Shown here: positions 1 through 7,628 of the stretch, piece by piece
How positions within the stretch are numbered: position 1 is the first letter of the stretch
Layout: each line of letters starts with the position of its first letter
Source of the DNA: Nocardia sp. CY41
GTDB lineage: Bacteria > Actinomycetota > Actinomycetes > Mycobacteriales > Mycobacteriaceae
Assembly (NCBI RefSeq): GCF_009829325.1
Contig: NZ_VUOS01000001.1
Span: 124,001 to 188,000 of the forward strand
DNA length: 64,000 nt
Reading direction: 5' to 3'
Notes under the pieces: model-generated
Databases searched by the model: none
What the model was told of the DNA's origin: nothing
Seen by the model: only the letters and a program-made list of their open reading frames with translations
Program-made: the position numbers and the translations under genes

Positions 1-1064
1 GACATGTACGCCAGCGATCCGCCGAAATACGCCAGCGGGCTGGTGCCTCGCACCCGGTTACTGAAGCTGACGTTGAAGTCGGCCAGTTTCGGAATTCCCT
101 CGGCGCTCAGCAGCACGTTCGCGGGTTTGATGTCGCGATGCAGCACCCCTCGATCGGACGCGTGCTGCAGCGCGTCCGCGAGCCTGCGCCCCAGCCAGAC
201 CACGGTCTCCGGCCAGGTCAGTCCCGCGATGCGGAGCCGAACGGCTGATTCCGTCGGCCGCACCTCGCCTTTGTCGGCGAGCACCTGGTCGATGGCGTCG
301 AGCAGCAATTGCCCACCGCGGCGCTCCTGCGGCGTCACGCGCGACAAGCGCAACACGTCGAGCAGGGTTCCGCCGGGCAGGTACTGCATGTAGAGCAGCT
401 TCAGCTCGCCGTCGGCGATGAGCCGCTGATCGAAGATGCGCACGATGTACTCGTGGTCCAGCTGGGCCAGCGTCTGCGGCTCGTTGCCGTGGTTGTGCGA
501 GATCTTGACCGCGACCAGTCGCTGCATCGACTGTTGCCGGGCGAGATACACCTGGGCGAAGGCGCCGACGCCGATCCGCATCAGGAGGTCGAAATCATCG
601 ACCCGGTCACCGACGTCGATGGCATCGAGCGCGACTTGGGCGCTCGGGCGGGCGATCATCGTGCTGCGGTAGTCGCTGGTGACCCGGTCGGGCGCGGAAC
701 CGGCCGCCGTGGCGGTGGCGGTGCCTGCCATATCGGTGGCGTCGCTGCCGCGATCGCGGCGGCGCATGGCGTGGAATTCCTCGTAGACGAGATCGGCCGG
801 GAACGGGCCGTTGCGTAGCTCGGGGAATTCCGCGCGGTAGTCGATCAGCCGCTTGGGGAAGTCGAAGCGAAGCCAGCGGAATTCCAGGTCGACCTTGACC
901 AATTCGATCAGTGTGGTGCGCCGTTCGGCTTGCTCCCGGGGCAGGAATGCGGCCAGATCGGGCGGGGCCCCGGACGCCCAAGCCTCCGAGAATCGCGCCA
1001 CGGCGGTGGCGAGCGCCGCGCGGGTTCGTTCAGCGGAATCGGCAAGATCGATCGGCTCACGCAT
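1..1064 (-). CDS. Serine/threonine protein kinase, N-terminal part (runs off the window)
   Basis: About 354 codons are visible on the minus strand from ATG at 1064. The first ~150 residues are an acidic/charged region before the kinase domain. Seen: glycine loop GVGAFAQVYLA (from about residue 165), VAVK lysine at 187, catalytic HRDIKPANVL (Asp311) and a metal-binding motif reading DFN (residues 329-331) where most kinases have DFG. The reading ends at FGGSLAYM, just before the usual SPEQ of the activation segment, so the C-lobe lies outside the window. No membrane segment precedes the kinase domain, so the visible part looks cytosolic. The Asp-to-Asp spacing (18) is normal, so an active kinase is likely. 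Target unknown. Confidence 0.85.
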   Translation of the reverse strand, partial: MREPIDLADSAERTRAALATAVARFSEAWASGAPPDLAAFLPREQAERRTTLIELVKVDLEFRWLRFDFPKRLIDYRAEFPELRNGPFPADLVYEEFHAMRRRDRGSDATDMAGTATATAAGSAPDRVTSDYRSTMIARPSAQVALDAIDVGDRVDDFDLLMRIGVGAFAQVYLARQQSMQRLVAVKISHNHGNEPQTLAQLDHEYIVRIFDQRLIADGELKLLYMQYLPGGTLLDVLRLSRVTPQERRGGQLLLDAIDQVLADKGEVRPTESAVRLRIAGLTWPETVVWLGRRLADALQHASDRGVLHRDIKPANVLLSAEGIPKLADFNVSFSNRVRGTSPLAYFGGSLAYM

Positions 1065-1466
1065 CGGTAGCTCGGAATCAGCCCGGGCCGGTCATACGAC
1101 GGCTGAGCACGACGCGCCCTTGCCTCGCAGGTGTTCCACCATCAGCTCCTCGACGTCGAATTACCCATTTCAAGGGTATCGCCCCCACCGAAGGTCGATA
1201 GCGCATCTGCGCGAGACGCAGCGGACGCGTTACTTTGCGAGCAATTCGCCGATACCGCCACAGCGTCGACGGTGTTGGCGGCGGGCTGAGCCGACCGGCT
1301 CCGCCATGAGCAGGCCCGCCGCGCACGCCGTGGCGGCGACCATCGCGGTTCACGGATCGCCGAAGTACAGCGCCGCCCGGCGGCACCGCGGCCGGGCCCG
1401 CGACGACGACGGCGGGACTCTCATGAGCCCGTCTCGGCGTTCGGACGCCGCGGCCGCCTCCGCCAC
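1065..1466. other. Gene-free stretch upstream of the kinase
   Basis: About 400 bases between the kinase start and the end of the small-gene cluster. No reading frame here shows family motifs. It must hold the kinase promoter on the minus strand, but no convincing -35/-10 pair was found. Confidence 0.4.
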
Positions 1467-1691
1467 TCACGAGTCGAGGAACAACCGCTCGTTGGGCAGG
1501 CGGGGTAGTCCGGCCGGTTCGTCCGGCAGCACGGTGACCGCGTCCTCGTAGTGACGGGCGCGCCACTCCTGGACGAACAACTCGGCGGCGGTCACGCAGG
1601 CCGCGAAATCCAGACGCACATCGTGGAATTGCACGGAGAGATGCACATCCCGCTCGTCCGGTCGCGGCGACCGGTGCTCCGGCCCGGTCAC
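1467..1691 (-). CDS. Small unknown protein (gene C of a coupled trio)
   Basis: 74 residues if it starts at the GTG at 1691, which overlaps the TGA of the preceding gene as GTGA, indicating translational coupling. The protein is acidic and helical in feel, with no Cys cluster, signal peptide or membrane segment (ends NERLFLDS). Not recognised. It is the last gene of a three-gene minus-strand cassette divergent from an XRE-family regulator. Coding is supported by the stop-start overlap and by protein-like composition. A longer in-frame extension to 2432 exists but overlaps the better-supported genes and looks like a shadow. Confidence 0.6.
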   Translation of the reverse strand: MTGPEHRSPRPDERDVHLSVQFHDVRLDFAACVTAAELFVQEWRARHYEDAVTVLPDEPAGLPRLPNERLFLDS

Positions 1692-2146
1692 CTTCGACGT
1701 CCCGCGCGAAGGCGAATCGCCGCGACCACGACCGAGCCCGACGGCCGGAACGTGTCGCGAGGCGGTTCGACCCACACCCGGAAGCACGGCGACCGGTCGG
1801 CGGGCGACGGCAGCGCGATCTGCGCACCGTAGCGGGCCACCGAGACGTTCGAGCGGAACAGTTCGGCGAACAAGCCCACTTCGTCGGGCAGGTCCGGCCG
1901 CACCAGATAGGTCCAGCGTCCCGAGCGCGGATGCGAGAAGATCGGCCCGAGCGCGCAGCGCCGGACCTGCATCAGCGCTTTCACCTCCTGCCCGAGCCGA
2001 GCGGGCATGGTAATCGCGCCCACCCGTCCGGCGGGCACGACGATGCGCCCGAGTTCCGGTTGCACGACCGCCGCCAGCCCGCACTGCCGGTAGAAGAGGC
2101 ACCGGCTCGCCGGGGTGTCGGCCGCCGGAAGACATGGTTCGCTCAC
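1688..2146 (-). CDS. Unknown conserved protein, paralogue of the gene at 44565 (gene B of a coupled trio)
   Basis: 152 residues from a GTG at 2146 that overlaps the preceding stop as GTGA. It aligns by eye over almost its full length with the protein at 44565-45035: a central GAITMPARLGQEV (GAVTMPAELGEQV in the paralogue), RWTYLVRPDLPDE (HWTFLTGPPGPE), AELFR, and GAQIALPSPADR..FRVWVEPP (GSQVVLPSPDDE..YRVWIRSP). The W-[TY]-[FL], LPSP and RVW positions therefore look structurally important. No signal peptide or membrane helix. Function unknown; a DNA primase/polymerase-like fold was considered but cannot be supported by eye. Confidence 0.75.
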   Translation of the reverse strand: MSEPCLPAADTPASRCLFYRQCGLAAVVQPELGRIVVPAGRVGAITMPARLGQEVKALMQVRRCALGPIFSHPRSGRWTYLVRPDLPDEVGLFAELFRSNVSVARYGAQIALPSPADRSPCFRVWVEPPRDTFRPSGSVVVAAIRLRAGRRR

Positions 2147-2451
2147 CGCGTGATCTCCCCCGCTGCCGCGCCGGGATTCTGACGCGAAGCCGGTCCGCGC
2201 GAGTTACGTCCGCACGGCAGTAGCGCCGCCATCGCGCCGAGTCGAGCGGGACACCGCACGATTTCCGCGCGAAAACCATAGCGGGCCAATCGTTTCGCCA
2301 GGTGTAGCAGTTGACCGTTTCCGAGCACCATCGGCACGCGAACCGCGCCGCATGCATATCGGTCACCAGTCGCCCGCACCGCGATCGCCGCACCGCGGCG
2401 CGTCCCGGCCGCATCCGGGCGCGCGAAACCAATCACCTTTCCGCGCATCAT
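2143..2451 (-). CDS. Small unknown protein (gene A of a coupled trio)
   Basis: 102 residues from ATG 2451 (a second ATG follows at 2448). A good ribosome site, AGGGGAAGG, lies just upstream, which favours this start over the longer frame to 2598. The protein is basic, with three Cys and an Ala/Arg-rich C-terminus. No family recognised. Its TGA overlaps the GTG of the next gene. It is the first gene of the cassette and shares a ~200-base divergent region with the XRE regulator at 2652, so that regulator may control it. Confidence 0.6.
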   Translation of the reverse strand: MMRGKVIGFARPDAAGTRRGAAIAVRATGDRYACGAVRVPMVLGNGQLLHLAKRLARYGFRAEIVRCPARLGAMAALLPCGRNSRGPASRQNPGAAAGEITR

Positions 2452-2651
2452 GTTTGCCTTCCCCTGCTCATCGCGTTGTGAGCACCCGCGGGGAGGGCAC
2501 GACCGGCTGTCGCACGCATGGTCGCGCCCCGTCCCGACGGCGAGTGCACGCAACAGCTTGGCGGGCCGCCGGACCGGCGCTGTCCCGGTGCGGGACACCT
2601 GGCGACGGGTCTAGCATGAGGTTTCGATCAGCATCCGGCGAGGGAGAGCCG

Positions 2652-3884
2652 ATGAGCGAGGATCCGGGGAAAGACGAGGGCCGGTACATCGGCCGACAGG
2701 TGCGCGCCATTCGCGCGCGCCGTGGCATCTCCCAGCAGGTGCTGGCCGACCGGGTCGGCGTCAGCCGGGGCGCGATCGCCAAATACGAGAACGGTGAGCG
2801 GCCCATCGATTCCCGCCGGACCCTGCACGCCCTCGCCCAGGCGCTGGGCGTCATGGTCGGTGATCTGACAGGCGATCGAGACGACCGGTTCGACCCGTCG
2901 TCGGCCGGATTCCACGCTGCGGTGCCCGATATCGAAACCGCGCTGTGGACACACGGGAACACCACGACGGCCGGTCCACCGCGAAGCCTGGACGAACTCA
3001 CGGCCGCGACGAAATACGCGGCCGAACTCAGGCGGGCGTGCGACTACGCGAGGCTCGGGCCGCTGCTCGCGCCTCTACTGACGGACTGCTATCGCCATAC
3101 TCGGGACGCGACCGGCTTCGACCTGGACCGCTCCTGGGACACGCTCGCCGCGGCGGCCTATCTCACGGCGCAGTCGGCGTCGCGTCGCGGGTATCCGGCG
3201 CTGGCGTGGACAGCGGCGCAGGAAATCGAACGCGCCACCCAGAACATCGGTGGCACATCGGGTCCGGCGACAGCCGCCTACACCCGAAGCCAGACACTCC
3301 TTGCCCGCCCTGGAACTCTGCCTGCCGCACTCCAAGACGCCGAGACGACCGCCGAGCGGCTGGCACCGGACGTGCGCTCGGTCCAGGAAATCGAAACCTA
3401 CGGCATGCTGCATCTGCAAGCCGCGCTCGTCACCGCAGCACTCGGCGGCGACCCGGCCGACCACCTGAACGAAGCGGACGAGCAGGTCGCTCGACTCGAG
3501 CACGCCGACGCGGACGACGCCCTGCTGCGCAACCCCACCTTCAACGCGACGAACGTGATCCTGTGGCGCATGTCCGCCGCAATGGAACAACGCGAACCAG
3601 GCCGAGTCCTCCAACTCGCCCCCACCCTCGACCCGCGCACCATCCCCGCCCAAGGCCGCCGAGCCCAATACTTCGTCGAAATCGGCCGCGCCCACGCCCT
3701 GCGCCGAGACCACCGCAACTGCCTGCACGCCCTCCTGCACGCCGAACACATCGCCCCCCAACAGATCCGCGGCATGCCCCACGTCCGCGAACTCGTCACC
3801 CACATGATGCGCACCGCCCACCGCAACCTCACCACCGGCGACCTCGGCCGCCTCGCCAAACGCATCGGCGCCGTCCCCACCTGA
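2652..3884 (+). CDS. XRE-family transcriptional regulator with TPR-like C-terminal region
   Basis: 410 residues from ATG 2652, preceded by GAGGGAGAG. An N-terminal HTH_XRE domain (about residues 12-66) contains GISQQVLADRVGVSRGAIAK and a typical YENGERPI turn. The remaining ~300 residues are Ala/Leu/Arg-rich helical repeats like the TPR regions of actinobacterial XRE regulators. It is divergent from the trio of small genes and followed in the same direction by a flavoprotein gene, so it probably controls one or both. Codon usage changes inside the gene: the last ~300 bases are strikingly C-rich on the coding strand. Effector unknown. Confidence 0.85.
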   Translation: MSEDPGKDEGRYIGRQVRAIRARRGISQQVLADRVGVSRGAIAKYENGERPIDSRRTLHALAQALGVMVGDLTGDRDDRFDPSSAGFHAAVPDIETALWTHGNTTTAGPPRSLDELTAATKYAAELRRACDYARLGPLLAPLLTDCYRHTRDATGFDLDRSWDTLAAAAYLTAQSASRRGYPALAWTAAQEIERATQNIGGTSGPATAAYTRSQTLLARPGTLPAALQDAETTAERLAPDVRSVQEIETYGMLHLQAALVTAALGGDPADHLNEADEQVARLEHADADDALLRNPTFNATNVILWRMSAAMEQREPGRVLQLAPTLDPRTIPAQGRRAQYFVEIGRAHALRRDHRNCLHALLHAEHIAPQQIRGMPHVRELVTHMMRTAHRNLTTGDLGRLAKRIGAVPT

Positions 3885-4000
3885 GCGCTCGTAGTCGAGG
3901 CAGCGCAACGTAGTAGTCACGGCCACTCTCGCCGACCCGGGCGAACGCCGAGCGGGCTGGGTCGCCTGGACACGAAGCGAGGGCGTGACACCATGATGCT

Positions 4001-4564
4001 GTGGACGCCAACGGAAATCCGGTGCTGTACGCCCTCGTGACCGGCTCGCCCGCCTCGCGCGATGTCGGCAAGTTGATCGCCCTGGCTCAGGCGGACGGCT
4101 GGGAGGTGTGCGTAATCGCCTCGCCGTCCGGTCTCGGGTTCATCGACGTCGACGCGATCAGGACACAGACGGGTTATCCCGTGCGCAGCGAGTACAAGGA
4201 ACCGGGCACGCCGGATGTGCTGCCGCCCGCCGATGGCATCATCGCCGCCCCTCTCACCGGCAATTCGATCGCCAAATGGGCTGCGGGAATTTCCGATACG
4301 CTGCTGCTCGGTCTGCTGGTCGAAGGGCTGGGCAAGGGGCTGCCGATCGTCGGCGTGCCGTACTCGAACCGCGCGCAGATCAGCTTTCCGGCGATCCAGG
4401 AAGGGATACGCAAACTCTCCGACTGGGGCGTCACCATCGTGATCGGCGAAGGTGAGCCGCACGAGCGGGGCACCGGGGAAGCGCGCCTGCCGCTGTTCCC
4501 TTGGCAGGCAGCCTGGAAAGCGCTCCTCGAGCACCCGCGCCGCGAGCGCTCCACGCCGAACTGA
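4001..4564 (+). CDS. Flavoprotein (Dfp/MrsD-type flavin-binding fold)
   Basis: 187 residues from GTG 4001. The sequence fits the flavoprotein superfamily: an N-terminal VLYALVTGSPASRDV beta-strand/loop, a central PADGIIAAPLTGNSIAKW segment (the flavin-contacting APxTxNxxAK element of PPC decarboxylase-like proteins), then LPIVGVPYSN. It lacks the CoaB synthetase half, so it is not the housekeeping Dfp. It follows the XRE/TPR regulator by 116 bases on the same strand. Such regulator-flavoprotein pairs recur in actinomycetes (recalled, not searched). Likely an FMN-dependent decarboxylase or redox protein of unknown substrate. Confidence 0.75.
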   Translation: MDANGNPVLYALVTGSPASRDVGKLIALAQADGWEVCVIASPSGLGFIDVDAIRTQTGYPVRSEYKEPGTPDVLPPADGIIAAPLTGNSIAKWAAGISDTLLLGLLVEGLGKGLPIVGVPYSNRAQISFPAIQEGIRKLSDWGVTIVIGEGEPHERGTGEARLPLFPWQAAWKALLEHPRRERSTPN

Positions 4565-4717
4565 CCAACGGCCCAGCCGCCTACCGCTCGCCATACCCGC
4601 CTCGTTTCGCCGCCGGGCATCGCGCGCGGCCGAATACATCGGTCAGGAGCCGGTTGCCGCGAAGTCCGTGCCACCACCCGCGTCGGACATCACCGCCTGG
4701 GCCTGCTCGATCCGCAC

Positions 4718-5518
4718 TCAGCGATGGGTGGCGTTCGGCCCGATCCACTGGTCGAACAACCGGTCCACCTCGCCTGTCGCGAGCCGGGTGGTCAGGTAGG
4801 CGTCCAGCATGGCCGCAAGAACCGGATCGTTCTTGCGCACCAGCAGCACCTTGCCGAACGAGTCGAACGGCGCTTCGGGATGCAGCACTTGCAGGTCGGC
4901 GTGCTGACGTACGCGGTAGCGTCCCTCGACCGAGTCGGTGACGAACACGTCGGCGCGGCCCTGCTCGATCTCGCCGAAGATCGTCAGATTGTCCGGCCAC
5001 AAGGTGAGCTGCGCGTCGGGGAAGTGCTTGCGCGCGAAGTCCTCGTTGGTACCGCCGCGATTGGCGATCACCCGCACCTCGGGGCGGTTGATCTCCGCGA
5101 CGGTCGAGTACGCCGCGCCGTTCGCGCGATGGGTGACCGGGGCCTTGCCGTCGGTCCCGTAGGTGATCGAGAAGTCGGCGAACGCGCGACGCGACGGCAG
5201 GTCGGAAATGCCTCCGACCGCGACATCGCAGGTGCGCTCGGCGAAGTCGGTCTGCAGCGTCGCCCAGGTCACGGGCACGAACTCGATCGGACGCCCGAGC
5301 AGTGCGGCGAAGCCCCGCGCGAGATCCACGTCCACGCCGCGGTAGCCGCCCGCGTCGTCCCTGATCGAGTACGGCGGGTAGTCACCCGGCGTGCAGGCGC
5401 GCAGCGCCGACGATGTCTCCGGCTGCGCGACCGCCGGAATCGCCCCTGCCACAAGGGCTGTCCACCCGGCCGCCAGCACCGCGCCGATCCGGGCGGGCAG
5501 CGTCATCCGGCTACGCAA
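4718..5518 (-). CDS. Exported PheC-like cyclohexadienyl dehydratase or solute-binding protein
   Basis: 266 residues with an N-terminal signal peptide (positive start, hydrophobic core, AVAQP cleavage region at about 31). The fold is that of family 3 periplasmic binding proteins: YPPYSIRD near the start, GGISDLPSRRAFADFS and NRGGTNEDF. The stretch after GGTNE (PDNLTIFGEIEQGRADVF, then TDSVEGR and HPEAPFD) resembles Pseudomonas PheC (GGTNE, PDNVTIF, TDAIEAR, HPQQPFD), an extracytoplasmic cyclohexadienyl dehydratase that evolved from amino-acid binding proteins. No permease or ATPase gene is adjacent, which favours an enzyme over an ABC component. Convergent with the flavoprotein gene. Confidence 0.75.
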   Translation of the reverse strand: MRSRMTLPARIGAVLAAGWTALVAGAIPAVAQPETSSALRACTPGDYPPYSIRDDAGGYRGVDVDLARGFAALLGRPIEFVPVTWATLQTDFAERTCDVAVGGISDLPSRRAFADFSITYGTDGKAPVTHRANGAAYSTVAEINRPEVRVIANRGGTNEDFARKHFPDAQLTLWPDNLTIFGEIEQGRADVFVTDSVEGRYRVRQHADLQVLHPEAPFDSFGKVLLVRKNDPVLAAMLDAYLTTRLATGEVDRLFDQWIGPNATHR

Positions 5519-5521
5519 CGA

Positions 5522-5872
5522 TCACTTCTCGTTGCGCGCCTTGGGGAAACGCGCTTGCTTGGCGACCCAGCCCGCCATCTTGGCCCAGTGGCCCTTGCGC
5601 GGGGTGACGATCGAGGTGAGCTCGCGATCCCATTCGTCGGCCTCGGTGAGACCGTCGATGGTGGCGACCAGCGCCTTGGCGGTCTCCAGATCCGGGACGA
5701 CCCGGTCACCGAGCACACCATCGGAGCCGACCAGGGTGACGCGCACGCCGGCGCGGCCGATCGGCTGCAGCACGGCCGTGGCGGATCGTCCGTGGTCGGC
5801 GACGAATCCCTTGACGGACTCCACGAGGGCGCCCGACAGCTTCTCCGGCGCCGTGGCGGTTTCAGCACTCAT
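5522..5872 (-). CDS. Small conserved protein of unknown function next to qor
   Basis: 116 residues from ATG 5872 (MSAETATAPEKL); an upstream extension to 5944 is unlikely because it runs into the divergent promoter region. The sequence is soluble, mixed alpha/beta, with a basic tail (KARNEK) and no motif that I recognise. It lies 3 bases upstream of the PheC-like gene and is divergent from the quinone oxidoreductase gene, with 61 bases between the two starts. M. tuberculosis has a small hypothetical gene beside qor (Rv1455 next to Rv1454c); this may be its counterpart, from memory only. Confidence 0.7.
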   Translation of the reverse strand: MSAETATAPEKLSGALVESVKGFVADHGRSATAVLQPIGRAGVRVTLVGSDGVLGDRVVPDLETAKALVATIDGLTEADEWDRELTSIVTPRKGHWAKMAGWVAKQARFPKARNEK

Positions 5873-5933
5873 GGCATGCAGTTTACCGACCGGTAGGCAC
5901 CGCGCCCGCCGCTCGGGTGTAGAACTGGAACTC

Positions 5934-6899
5934 ATGCGCGCCATTCAGGTTTCCGAACACGGTGGTCCCGAGGTCCTGAAGTACGTCGAGGTGCCGGATC
6001 CGCAGGTCGGGGCGGACCAGTTGCTGGTCGACACGCAGGCGATCGGCATCAACTTCATCGATACCTACATCCGCACCGGGCGCTACCCCCAGAGCGTGCC
6101 TTACATCCCGGGAGCGGAGGGCACCGGCGTCGTCGCCGAGGTCGGCGCGAACGTCACCAAGTTCGCGGTCGGCGACCGGGTCGCCTGGGCCGCCGCACCC
6201 GGCAGCTATGCGCCGAAGGTCGCGGTGCCCGCCGCGGTCGCCATTCCGGTGCCCGACGGCGTCGACCCTCCGGTGGCCGCCTCGGCGCTGTTGCAGGGCA
6301 TGACCGCGCACTATCTCATCGAGTCCATTTACAAGCCCGAACCCGGCGAGTCGGTGCTGGTGCACGCGGGCGCGGGCGGCGTCGGGCTGATCCTGACCCA
6401 GCTGCTCAACGCACGCGGCGTCCGGGTGATCACCACGGTCTCCTCCGACGAGAAGGAGACGCTGTCGCGCGCGGCGGGAGCCGCCGAGGTGCTGCGTTAC
6501 GGCGACGATCTCGCCGACCGGGTGCGCGCCCTCACCGATGGCGTCGGCGTGGCGGCGGCCTACGACGGCGTCGGCGCGGCGACCTTCGAATCGAGCCTCG
6601 CCGCGTTGCGCGTGCGCGGCACGCTCGCCCTGTTCGGCGGCGCGAGCGGTCCGGTGCCGCCGTTCGACCTGCAACGGCTCAGCACCGCCGGCTCGCTGTT
6701 CGTCACCCGCCCGACCCTCGCGCATTACACCCGCGACCGCAGCGAACTCACGTGGCGCGCGGGCGACATCCTCGACGCCATCGCCAAGGGCACGCTGAAC
6801 ATCCGGATCGGCGCGACCTATCCGCTCGCCGACGCCGAGCGCGCCCATCGCGACCTGGAAGGCCGCAAGACCACCGGTTCCATCGTCCTGCTTCCGTGA
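5934..6899 (+). CDS. qor: NADPH:quinone oxidoreductase (zinc-free MDR family)
   Basis: 321 residues from ATG 5934. Medium-chain dehydrogenase/reductase of the QOR subgroup: N-terminal GroES-like domain with GINFIDTYIRTGRYP and PGAEGTGVVAEVG, then a Rossmann domain with VLVHAGAGGVGLILTQL (AxxGGVG nucleotide loop) and GGASGPVPPFD. No zinc-ligand Cys pattern is present, as expected for quinone reductases. Probable reaction: one-electron NADPH-dependent reduction of quinones in the cytosol. Position near ctaB matches the mycobacterial arrangement. Confidence 0.9.
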   Translation: MRAIQVSEHGGPEVLKYVEVPDPQVGADQLLVDTQAIGINFIDTYIRTGRYPQSVPYIPGAEGTGVVAEVGANVTKFAVGDRVAWAAAPGSYAPKVAVPAAVAIPVPDGVDPPVAASALLQGMTAHYLIESIYKPEPGESVLVHAGAGGVGLILTQLLNARGVRVITTVSSDEKETLSRAAGAAEVLRYGDDLADRVRALTDGVGVAAAYDGVGAATFESSLAALRVRGTLALFGGASGPVPPFDLQRLSTAGSLFVTRPTLAHYTRDRSELTWRAGDILDAIAKGTLNIRIGATYPLADAERAHRDLEGRKTTGSIVLLP

Positions 6900-6907
6900 A
6901 CACGTGC

Positions 6908-6934
6908 GGTGGGCGATCCGGCGGGCCGCCCACC
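6908..6934. terminator. Bidirectional hairpin between qor and the TetR gene
   Basis: Perfect 8-bp inverted repeat GGTGGGCG / CGCCCACC with an 11-base loop, between two convergent genes (stops at 6899 and 6942). No U-tract, as usual in actinobacteria. Confidence 0.6.
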
Positions 6935-6941
6935 TCAGGCG

Positions 6942-7544
6942 TCAGTAGTCGCGGCCGGTGAGACCGCGATAGATGAAGCGGGTCAGGCCCTCCACGGCCT
7001 GCTCGTCGGTCAGTTCGACGTTGCCTTCCTCCACGGCGGCCAGCAGGCTCTGGGTGAGCATGAACATCATCGCCAGGCTGGCGTCGTCCGTGCTCGGCAG
7101 CCGCAATCCCTTGTCGGCGAAGCCGGCCACATGGTCGGCGATGTCGGCACGCTGCTGAGTGCCGAAGCGCGCGAGCATCTGCGCGAATTCCTCGTTGACC
7201 AGAGCAGCCTGGTTCACCGCTCGCAGCACAGGCGCGTGCTCTCGCGCGAAGGTCCAATACCCGGCGACGTGATAGCGCACCGCCTCCGGGTCGCTGAAAT
7301 CCGGGTTGTGATCGGGCCCCTCCGCGCGCTCGTCCCCCGCCGCCGCCAGGTCGTTCAGCAGCGCCTGGAGTAATTCTTCCTTACCGGCGAAGTGGTTGTA
7401 GAACGACCCGGCCGCCCGGCCTGCGGCCGTCGTGATGTCGGTGATCTTGGTGTTCAGGTAGCCGCGCTCGGCGAACAAGCGCAGGGCCGCGGCCTTCAAC
7501 GCCTGCTCGGTTTCGGCGGACTTCTCCTTGCGACTCAGCGACAC
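6942..7544 (-). CDS. TetR-family transcriptional regulator
   Basis: 200 residues from GTG 7544, placed by an AAGGAGGTGAGG ribosome site immediately upstream. TetR_N helix-turn-helix: ALRLFAERGYLNTKITDI then AAGRAAGSFYNHFAGKEELL. The C-terminal ligand domain is helical and unclassified. It is divergent from a flavin monooxygenase gene, with 84 bases between starts that hold two tandem palindromes, so it very probably represses that gene and itself. The inducer is likely a substrate of the monooxygenase (inference). Confidence 0.9.
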   Translation of the reverse strand: MSLSRKEKSAETEQALKAAALRLFAERGYLNTKITDITTAAGRAAGSFYNHFAGKEELLQALLNDLAAAGDERAEGPDHNPDFSDPEAVRYHVAGYWTFAREHAPVLRAVNQAALVNEEFAQMLARFGTQQRADIADHVAGFADKGLRLPSTDDASLAMMFMLTQSLLAAVEEGNVELTDEQAVEGLTRFIYRGLTGRDY

Positions 7545-7586
7545 CCACCTCACCTCCTTGACAACGCAACGTACCAAGCGCCACAC

Positions 7587-7600
7587 TGAATCCGCATTCA
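7587..7600. promoter_or_regulatory. Palindromic operator, copy 1 (TGAAT-CCGC-ATTCA)
   Basis: Perfect 5-bp arms, 4-base spacer, in the divergent region between the TetR gene and the FAD monooxygenase gene. A second copy with identical arms begins 15 bases later. Confidence 0.7.
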
Positions 7601-7601
7601 C

Positions 7602-7615
7602 TGAATATAAATTCA
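7602..7615. promoter_or_regulatory. Palindromic operator, copy 2 (TGAAT-ATAA-ATTCA)
   Basis: Same arms as copy 1, one base after it (15-bp period). It covers the AT-rich TATAAA stretch just upstream of the monooxygenase start at 7629, so bound repressor could block the -10 region. Confidence 0.7.
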
Positions 7616-7628
7616 TCAGGAGTACGAC

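Noticed and set aside
1210-1340. A 37-codon minus-strand peptide with a hydrophobic start
   Set aside because: No ribosome site and no similarity; too short to support.
5391-5933. N-terminal extension of qor
   Set aside because: It overlaps the PheC-like and small conserved genes on the other strand; QOR homologues start at the ATG at 5934.
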